DNA from: Bacteroidota bacterium
GTDB taxonomy: Bacteria; Bacteroidota; Bacteroidia; Cytophagales; Cyclobacteriaceae
Assembly: GCA_018266395.1 (NCBI GenBank)
Contig: JAFEAM010000028.1
Location: 1 to 57,068, forward strand
Direction: 5' to 3'
DNA length: 57,068 nucleotides
The notes below the pieces were generated by a model. It was not told the origin of the DNA, ran no database searches, and saw only the letters and a program-made list of their open reading frames with translations. The position numbers were made by a program, and so were the translations under genes. Positions 52,765-57,068 of this stretch are shown here, in pieces; positions within the stretch are counted from its first letter, which is position 1; each line of letters begins with the position of its first letter.

Positions 52765-55700
52765 TTATTTTCCGGTCGTAACGATTGCCTCAATCTTCAA
52801 GTCGGTGCAAAGCTTATTGAATGGCGTTACTTCATTCTGGATAAGCCCATTGTATTCGGCCTTCAGCGCTTTCCATTGCTCATCCAAAGCACTCAACTGC
52901 TGGGTTACACCGGTGGTCACGTACGGGATGTTGTCATCCAGTTCGCCTTTTAGAAAGATGTAGTCGGCGCTAAGCTTATTCACAAAGTTGATGATGTCAT
53001 CATTGCTTTGTGCCTTGGGCTGAACCACTTTTTCCTCCCAGGCTTCAATTTTCTTGACAACGGCCTTACCTGCGTCAACGGCTGCCTTCCATTCGGGCTT
53101 GCCCCCGATGATTTCAACCAGATCATTGATTTGTTTCTTCATTGAGCGCGCGTTGTTGATGGATTCATGAATTTCATTGATGCCCCTTTCGATGGCCAGC
53201 ATGGTCTGGTGCTGTTGTTCATATTCCTGGGCAGTAGCCTGGATTCCGGGATGAGGCAGCACATTGAAGCTGACAGATTTCTCTTCTGTGCCCAGGGTCA
53301 GTTTGGCCGTGTATTTTCCTGGTGAAACTTTGTGGCCTGCAAAACTGCCTTCGATGAACACACTCGGCACTCCCTTCATTGTAGGATATCTGTTGTCCCA
53401 GGCAAAACGGTTCAGACCCGGTTTGCGCGTTATTGTAGGTTCAGCTGAGGGTCCACCTGGATAACTGACGAACTTCTTGTCTTTCTCGGTGGAGAATTCC
53501 CTCACCAATTGACCTTTTTCATCCAGGATCTGAAGTTTCAGTTTGGCGGTGGAGTCCATTGTTGCCGGTAATTCGTAATAGATTACTGTTCCTGATGCAG
53601 GGTTCACGCCTGCGGAGGTGCTTTTGCCTGGATCAGCGTTTTCATCCTGCGAGTTGCTGTCAAACGAACTGCCAGCAAACACTCGGTAATTGTCTTCAGG
53701 TTGATACAGGGTGAAAGCCCTGGCGGGTTGGTACTGGCGAATAGGGCCGAGGTCATCCAGTATCCAAAAGGCTCTTCCTTGCGTGGACGCGAGCAAATCT
53801 CCCTGGTGAACCTTCAGGTCCGTGATGGCCACAACGGGCAGATTCAGCTGAAGAGGCGACCATTGATTGCCGCCATCAAAGGAGACATAAATGCCGGTTT
53901 CGGTACCGGCATAAAGCAAGTCTTTCCTGACATCATCTTCACGGATCACGCGTGTAAAGGCTCCATAAGGAATGCCGTTGTTGATCTTGGTCCAGGTCTT
54001 GCCATAATCTGTTGTTTTGTAAAGACCCGGAGCAAAATCATTGAACTTGTACCGCGTGGTAGCGATGTAGGCGGTGGCTTTATTATGTGGCGAAACCTCA
54101 ATGCTGTTGATAAGACACTCTTGCAGTCCGGCAGGTGTTACATTGTTCCAAGTCTTGCCTGCATCCCGGGTCATTTGCACCAGGCCATCATCGCTTCCGG
54201 TCCAGATGACCGGTTCGTTTGGCGCTTCATACACATAGGCGAGTGTGCCGTAGTTTTCACCACCTGCGCCTTCATTGGTGTAGGGAACACCACTGATGCC
54301 CAGTTTGGTTACATCGTTACGTGTGAGATCAGGCGATACCACCTCCCATGTTTTGCCGAGGTCTGTGGTCTTGAAGAGTTTGTTGCCACCGTGATAAAAA
54401 GCCTTTGGCTCGTGCTTCGACCACATGATGGGCGCATTCCAGTTGAACCTGTACTTCATGTCTTTTGGCTGCAAAGCCTGATACTGGATTGGTGCAATCA
54501 TAACACCCTTGCCCTCGTTGCTGCTCATGTCCTTCAATTGAATGGTCCCTTGATAGCTGCCGCCCATTACATAGCGTGGATCATCAGGGTTGAATGCCAG
54601 GAATGCACTTTCGCCGCCTGCAGAATAAACCCAATTCTTTTCACCGATGGAATAGCCTGCGGGATTGCGACTGTCGATCATCACGGAAGTATTATCCTGT
54701 TGTCCTGCATACAATCGATAAGGAAATTTATTGTCGGCGTTGACGCGGTAAAACTGAGCCGTGGGTTGGTTGCCCTGCGTGGTCCAGGTGTCACCCTGGT
54801 TGAAGGTAATGGCAGAACCGCCGTCATTGGCGATGATCATGTTGCGGTTGTTGTTGGGATTGATCCACAACTGGTGATAGTCACCATGGGTGCCACGGAG
54901 GTTAGTCCATGTTTTGCCCCCGTCAATTGACTTCAAACCCGGTGAATTGAGTACGTAAACAATGTTCTCATTCTGAGGATCTGCGAACACTTCAATGTAA
55001 TACCAGGCTCTTTGCACGAGCCTGTGATCCTTGCTGATGCGGTCCCAGCTGGCTCCACCGTTCGTTGAAACAAACAGTCCGCCCAGTTCCTTCTGTGTAT
55101 CACTTTCAACCAGCGCATAGACTTTCTCGGGATTGGAGCGACAAACGGATACGCTCATCTTACCAAGCTCTTTCGGAAGGCCCTTTTGTATCTTGTTCCA
55201 GGTCTCGCCACCGTCTGTTGATTTGTACAATCCGCTGCCGGGACCTCCGCTTCTGACCTGCCAGGGCAGACGGATATAATCCCACATAGCTGCATACAGT
55301 ATCCTTGGGTTGCTCATATCCATGTTGAGATCGACACAACCGGTGTTGTTGTCTACAAAGAGCACCTGCTTCCAGGTTAGACCACCATCTGCCGATTTAT
55401 ATACACCTCTTTCAGGTGTTGCTGCGTGAATCGGTCCCTGTGCAGCAACATAAACGAGGTCAGGATTGCGCGGATGGATTCTTATGTTGGCGATGTGCCG
55501 GGTCAGCTCAAGTCCCATCTTCTTCCACGTCTTGCCTGCGTCAGTGGATTTGTAGACACCATCTCCATAAGATGAGGTTACGCCGCGCGGTGCGTGTTCG
55601 CCCATTCCCACATAGATGACATTGGGGTCGCTTTCAGATACTGCCACGGCTCCCACACTCCCTGTTTTGAAGTACCCGTCAGAAATGTTCTTCCAGGTGT

Positions 55701-55965
55701 TGCCTGCATCTTCTGTTTTCCATACACCTCCACCCGTGGTACCCATATAGTATACCAGCGGATCACCCACCACGCCGGTTGCAGTAACAGACCTGCCGCC
55801 ACGGAAGGGACCGATGTTGCGCCATTTGAGTGGCTTGAAGTAGGTCTCAAGGTCAGCGCCAGTTGCAGCGGGACTTGCGGTCTCCGTTTTGGCTGGCTTC
55901 TTCTGACCAAAGGATGATGCTGTAATTAGTACAGCGATCAGGAAAGTGTATAAAGCTCTTTTCAT
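52765..55965 (-). CDS. large exported BNR/sortilin-type beta-propeller protein
   Basis: The 1066-residue protein has a signal peptide ([20 protein letters not shown]). Residues about 45-740 are two beta-propellers made of VPS10/BNR blades, with Asp-boxes such as [55 protein letters not shown] and [12 protein letters not shown] beta-sandwich and a helical C-terminal part ([20 protein letters not shown]) follow. Such proteins are frequent in Bacteroidota and often annotated as glycosyl hydrolases, but catalytic residues are not evident. It heads a two-gene unit with the amidohydrolase. Confidence 0.92.
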   Translation of the reverse strand: MKRALYTFLIAVLITASSFGQKKPAKTETASPAATGADLETYFKPLKWRNIGPFRGGRSVTATGVVGDPLVYYMGTTGGGVWKTEDAGNTWKNISDGYFKTGSVGAVAVSESDPNVIYVGMGEHAPRGVTSSYGDGVYKSTDAGKTWKKMGLELTRHIANIRIHPRNPDLVYVAAQGPIHAATPERGVYKSADGGLTWKQVLFVDNNTGCVDLNMDMSNPRILYAAMWDYIRLPWQVRSGGPGSGLYKSTDGGETWNKIQKGLPKELGKMSVSVCRSNPEKVYALVESDTQKELGGLFVSTNGGASWDRISKDHRLVQRAWYYIEVFADPQNENIVYVLNSPGLKSIDGGKTWTNLRGTHGDYHQLWINPNNNRNMIIANDGGSAITFNQGDTWTTQGNQPTAQFYRVNADNKFPYRLYAGQQDNTSVMIDSRNPAGYSIGEKNWVYSAGGESAFLAFNPDDPRYVMGGSYQGTIQLKDMSSNEGKGVMIAPIQYQALQPKDMKYRFNWNAPIMWSKHEPKAFYHGGNKLFKTTDLGKTWEVVSPDLTRNDVTKLGISGVPYTNEGAGGENYGTLAYVYEAPNEPVIWTGSDDGLVQMTRDAGKTWNNVTPAGLQECLINSIEVSPHNKATAYIATTRYKFNDFAPGLYKTTDYGKTWTKINNGIPYGAFTRVIREDDVRKDLLYAGTETGIYVSFDGGNQWSPLQLNLPVVAITDLKVHQGDLLASTQGRAFWILDDLGPIRQYQPARAFTLYQPEDNYRVFAGSSFDSNSQDENADPGKSTSAGVNPASGTVIYYELPATMDSTAKLKLQILDEKGQLVREFSTEKDKKFVSYPGGPSAEPTITRKPGLNRFAWDNRYPTMKGVPSVFIEGSFAGHKVSPGKYTAKLTLGTEEKSVSFNVLPHPGIQATAQEYEQQHQTMLAIERGINEIHESINNARSMKKQINDLVEIIGGKPEWKAAVDAGKAVVKKIEAWEEKVVQPKAQSNDDIINFVNKLSADYIFLKGELDDNIPYVTTGVTQQLSALDEQWKALKAEYNGLIQNEVTPFNKLCTDLKIEAIVTTGK

Positions 55966-56142
55966 AGGTAGTTTGAATTTGTAACCATAACCGGTCCCCT
56001 GAATCAGGCCCCGGTTTTCCTAAATATAGTAATCATCCTGCAAGACCTCCCTGACGATCTCAGGCAGCGGTTGTTCTACGGGATTCGTGGTACGATCCTT
56101 GAAGATTTTGTACCTTTCCCTTATTCGTTTAAAACCGGAAGA

Positions 56143-56754
56143 ATGGAAAAACAGGAAGGTATTGCCAAACTCATTTTGGGCACGGACATCTTCACTTTGG
56201 CCTTCCTGTTTCAATGGGTAATTAATACAACCGCAATGATCATTTTGATTCAGAAGGTCTATTACCCCCGAAACAAGAAAGAAGAATTTAATTTCACTTT
56301 CTTCCTTCTGAATTTCATCGTGTTCCTCCTGTCTTTTATCATGGTGAACACCCTTGCGTTTGGATCACTCAGCGGAGCCTTTGGCATCGCTGCCGCCTTC
56401 ACCCTGCTACGGTTCAGGACAGAACAAATTTCCATTAAGGACATGACTTATCTCTTTATTGTTTTAGCGATTGGGATCATTAATGCGGTGATGAGGGGAA
56501 GGTATTTTGAACTGGTTGCCCTCAATGCTATGATCCTCGGCGTGGCCTATTTCGTAGATAACAACCGGTTCCTGCGCACCCAGAATGTAAAGGTCATTGA
56601 ATACGACAACCTGGATAATATTCAGCCCGCTAAGATGCCAGCCCTTATCGATGATCTACGAATGCGGACAGGCCTGGACATCAAAAGGGCCGACGTCAAT
56701 CATGTTGACTTTGTCCGCCAGAGGGTTGAAGTCAAGATCTATTATTACGAGTAG
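56143..56754 (+). CDS. DUF4956 integral membrane protein
   Basis: From ATG 56143 (a TTG at 56071 gives a longer but non-conserved start) the protein is 203 residues. Four hydrophobic segments fill the first two thirds: FLFQWVINTTAMIILIQ, FFLLNFIVFLLSFIMVNTL, FGIAAAFTLL and YLFIVLAIGIINAV. The hallmark AAFTLLRFRTEQISIKDMTYLF is that of DUF4956. A soluble C-terminal part ends VEVKIYYYE. Function is unknown; members often sit with VTC-type polyphosphate or CotH genes, and a CotH-like gene is in this window, about 9 kb away. Confidence 0.85.
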   Translation: MEKQEGIAKLILGTDIFTLAFLFQWVINTTAMIILIQKVYYPRNKKEEFNFTFFLLNFIVFLLSFIMVNTLAFGSLSGAFGIAAAFTLLRFRTEQISIKDMTYLFIVLAIGIINAVMRGRYFELVALNAMILGVAYFVDNNRFLRTQNVKVIEYDNLDNIQPAKMPALIDDLRMRTGLDIKRADVNHVDFVRQRVEVKIYYYE

Positions 56755-56761
56755 GGTTGCC

Positions 56762-57067
56762 CTAACGCTTTCCCCGATCCTTGTACATCTCCCGCAATGC
56801 AGTCTTCCTGAATTTTCCCACTGAGGTCTTGGGTATCTCCTTTACGAACTCATAGACTTCCGGAAGCCAGAATTTGGCGAACTGAGGCTCAAGGAACTGG
56901 CGCAGTTCATCTGCGGTGGCCGACTTTCCTTCTTTGAGTACGATGCAGGCCATAGGCCGCTCCATCCATTTCTCATCCGGGATGGCAAATACGGCCGCTT
57001 CGGCTACTGCCGGATGTCCCATCAGGGTGCTCTCCAGCGTTATGGAACTGATCCATTCGCCGCCGGA
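56762..57067 (-). CDS. acyl-CoA synthetase, C-terminal part (cut by window end)
   Basis: The frame is open to the end of the window. The visible C-terminal 101 residues read SGGEWISSITLESTLMGHPA, then EAAVFAIPDEKWMERPMACI, and end VKEIPKTSVGKFRKTALREM, the hallmarks of the AMP-binding enzyme C-terminal domain; the Lys in TSVGKFRK is the catalytic one. The enzyme activates a fatty or other carboxylic acid to its CoA thioester through an acyl-adenylate. The GGEWISS form is typical of medium/long-chain acyl-CoA ligases of the AlkK type. It converges on the DUF4956 gene. Confidence 0.92.
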   Translation of the reverse strand, partial: SGGEWISSITLESTLMGHPAVAEAAVFAIPDEKWMERPMACIVLKEGKSATADELRQFLEPQFAKFWLPEVYEFVKEIPKTSVGKFRKTALREMYKDRGKR

Positions 57068-57068
57068 C

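Noticed and set aside
53701..54930. 409-residue plus-strand ORF
   Set aside because: It lies wholly antisense to the large beta-propeller gene, whose repetitive Asp-box codons keep the opposite frame open. The antisense product is Cys/His-rich with no recognisable domain.
1..57068. tRNA, rRNA or insertion-sequence remnants
   Set aside because: I looked in the intergenic gaps, which are short, and saw no cloverleaf-like sequence, transposase frame or terminal inverted repeats; a tRNAscan or ISfinder run would settle it.

Overview
The window looks like chromosomal DNA of a member of the Bacteroidota, probably of the Cytophagales type (inference). The signs are two SusC/SusD-type outer-membrane uptake loci, a LytS/LytTR two-component set with overlapping genes, a DUF2911 protein, many lipoproteins with Bacteroidota-style signal peptides, and a PiT phosphate carrier with a PhoU-like tail. 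There is no phage, insertion sequence, CRISPR array, tRNA or rRNA that I can see.

Layout. 1-7140: the end of one SusD-type locus (SusD-like protein cut by the window edge plus a small lipoprotein, then a strong terminator), followed by a complete SusC/SusD pair. 7244-11885 (minus): DUF2911 protein, Ffh, glycerate kinase, GntP permease. 11889-15815: molybdenum cofactor genes moeA, moaC, moaE and moeB-rhodanese. 15842-23247 (minus): a seven-gene aerobic carbon monoxide dehydrogenase operon in the order coxM-S-L-G-D-E-F. Its CoxL carries the AYRCSFR active-site loop that marks form I (true) CO dehydrogenase. 23454-25255 (minus): three tightly packed genes for a small membrane protein, a MoaD/ThiS-like sulfur carrier and a signal-less beta-propeller. 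25374-27522 (plus): a second XdhC-family protein and an aminotransferase. 27558-29201 (minus): a serine-hydrolase lipoprotein. 29292-32992 (minus): a second molybdenum hydroxylase in the order S-L-M with an AYRGAGR loop, i.e. both the gene order and the motif of form II. 33152-35038 (minus): sufS-sufU-moaD. 35308-38221 (plus): moaA, a small exported protein of possible molybdopterin-domain fold, a TSUP permease and a DsrE-like protein. 38211-41574 (minus): an acetyltransferase, then a LytTR regulator, a degenerate kinase and an intact kinase. 41619-44876 (minus): an exported protein of ten ESD(H)Y repeats and a TPR protein with a cyclase-like C-terminus. 45009-56754: diheme cytochrome c, CotH-like protein, S10 peptidase, PiT carrier, amidohydrolase with a large beta-propeller protein, and a DUF4956 membrane protein. 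The window ends in the C-terminus of an acyl-CoA synthetase.

How it fits together. From about 11.9 to 38 kb the DNA is essentially a molybdenum-hydroxylase island. MoaA and MoaC make cyclic pyranopterin; MoaD, MoaE and MoeB with its rhodanese tail, fed by SufS/SufU, add the dithiolene sulfur; MoeA inserts molybdenum; CoxD, CoxE, CoxF and the extra XdhC finish and sulfurate the cofactor for the two hydroxylases. Not seen in the window are MogA/MoaB, a MobA/MocA nucleotidyltransferase, a molybdate transporter, a CO sensor and the CoxB/C/H/K membrane proteins; these must be elsewhere or absent. The most notable content is the form I CO dehydrogenase operon beside a form II paralogue in a Bacteroidota genome, which suggests use of CO as a supplementary electron donor.
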